From positions 1 through 64,000 of the forward strand of contig JACJYS010000002.1 in NCBI GenBank assembly GCA_020635995.1: DNA of 64,000 bases. The letters are read 5' to 3'. Made by a program: the position numbers and the translations under genes. Shown here piece by piece: positions 63,870 to 64,000 of this stretch. The notes beneath the pieces were generated by a model. That model was not told where the DNA came from. It searched no databases and saw only the letters and a program-made list of their open reading frames with translations. How positions within the stretch are numbered: the first letter of the stretch is position 1; every line of letters starts with the position of its first letter. This DNA is from Chitinophagales bacterium. Lineage in GTDB: Bacteria > Bacteroidota > Bacteroidia > Chitinophagales > UBA8649.

Positions 63870-64000
63870 GTGAAAAATTATTTAAACCCATTCTTAAAAA
63901 TTAAGCAAACCAAAAATAAAGGCTTAGGCATATTTACCTTGCAAAAAATAGAAGCTGATACTTTAATTGAAATTGCCCCCGTTATAGTTTTAAACACATT
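63870..64000 (+). CDS. SET-domain protein, N-terminal part
   Basis: The frame starts with GTG at 63870 and is cut by the window edge after 43 residues. The visible sequence FLKIKQTKNKGLGIFTLQKIEADTLIEIAPVIVL matches the first strands of SET domains (the KGLGIF turn and ...LIE.APVI). The methylation target, if any, is unknown. Confidence 0.75.
   Translation, partial: MKNYLNPFLKIKQTKNKGLGIFTLQKIEADTLIEIAPVIVLNT

Overview
The window is AT-rich chromosomal DNA from a member of the phylum Bacteroidota, probably a Flavobacteriales-like or related gliding lineage. Evidence seen directly: many promoters carry the Bacteroidota -7 box TAnnTTTG, Shine-Dalgarno sequences are mostly absent, gldH sits in the typical holB-ricT-gldH cluster, a giant protein ends in the gliding-motility-associated (type IX secretion, type B) C-terminal domain, and DUF4112 and DUF4476 proteins are present. 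The genes are mainly core housekeeping with short accessory stretches.

Layout. 1-2.2 kb: MacAB-like tripartite ABC efflux operon (adaptor truncated by the window edge). 2.4-6.1 kb: K+ channel, an ALDH7-type aldehyde dehydrogenase divergent from a heptose-kinase-like PfkB gene, with palindromic operator-like sites in between, then a PD-(D/E)XK-like protein. 6.1-8.4 kb: prs-rplY-pth operon and tRNA-Arg. 8.6-16.3 kb: thioesterase, CorA, hydrolase, fmt, coiled-coil protein, methyltransferase, Fur, TPR lipoprotein. 16.3-26.4 kb: one giant gene with 52 tandem 159-bp (53-residue) repeats, its frame broken by small indels in the repeat core. 26.5-35.1 kb: clpB, lon, argS, lysS. 35.1-36.5 kb: two toxin-antitoxin modules, each preceded by a copy of a ~150-bp repeat derived from the lysS promoter region. 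36.7-41.6 kb: HerA-like ATPase, tRNA-Gly and tRNA-Leu, glycosyltransferase, small secreted proteins. 41.6-49.6 kb: panB, asnS, secreted proteins, YeiH-like exporter, rhodanese, hydrolase, lysoplasmalogenase. 49.6-57.2 kb: queD, holB-ricT-gldH and following genes, idi, gamma carbonic anhydrase, ABC-F ATPase. 57.2-61.3 kb: the translation cluster rplM-rpsI-rpsB-tsf and pyrH-frr. 61.5-64 kb: OsmC-like protein, beta-barrel protein, DUF4476 protein behind a sigma-54-like promoter, and the start of a SET-domain gene.

Data quality matters for interpretation. Six single-copy genes (lon, argS, a lipoprotein, an alpha/beta hydrolase, rpsI, osmC-like) are interrupted by 1-2 nt indels, mostly in A or T runs, and the continuing frames restore family-typical ends. 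Two of them, argS and rpsI, are normally essential. I infer residual sequencing errors, as in an incompletely polished long-read assembly, and this is also the simplest explanation for the indels in the giant repeat gene. No mobile element, CRISPR array or prophage was seen. The most distinctive biology is the giant homogenised repeat adhesin, the duplicated lysS promoter beside the toxin-antitoxin modules, and the operator sites at matched distances from two divergent promoters.
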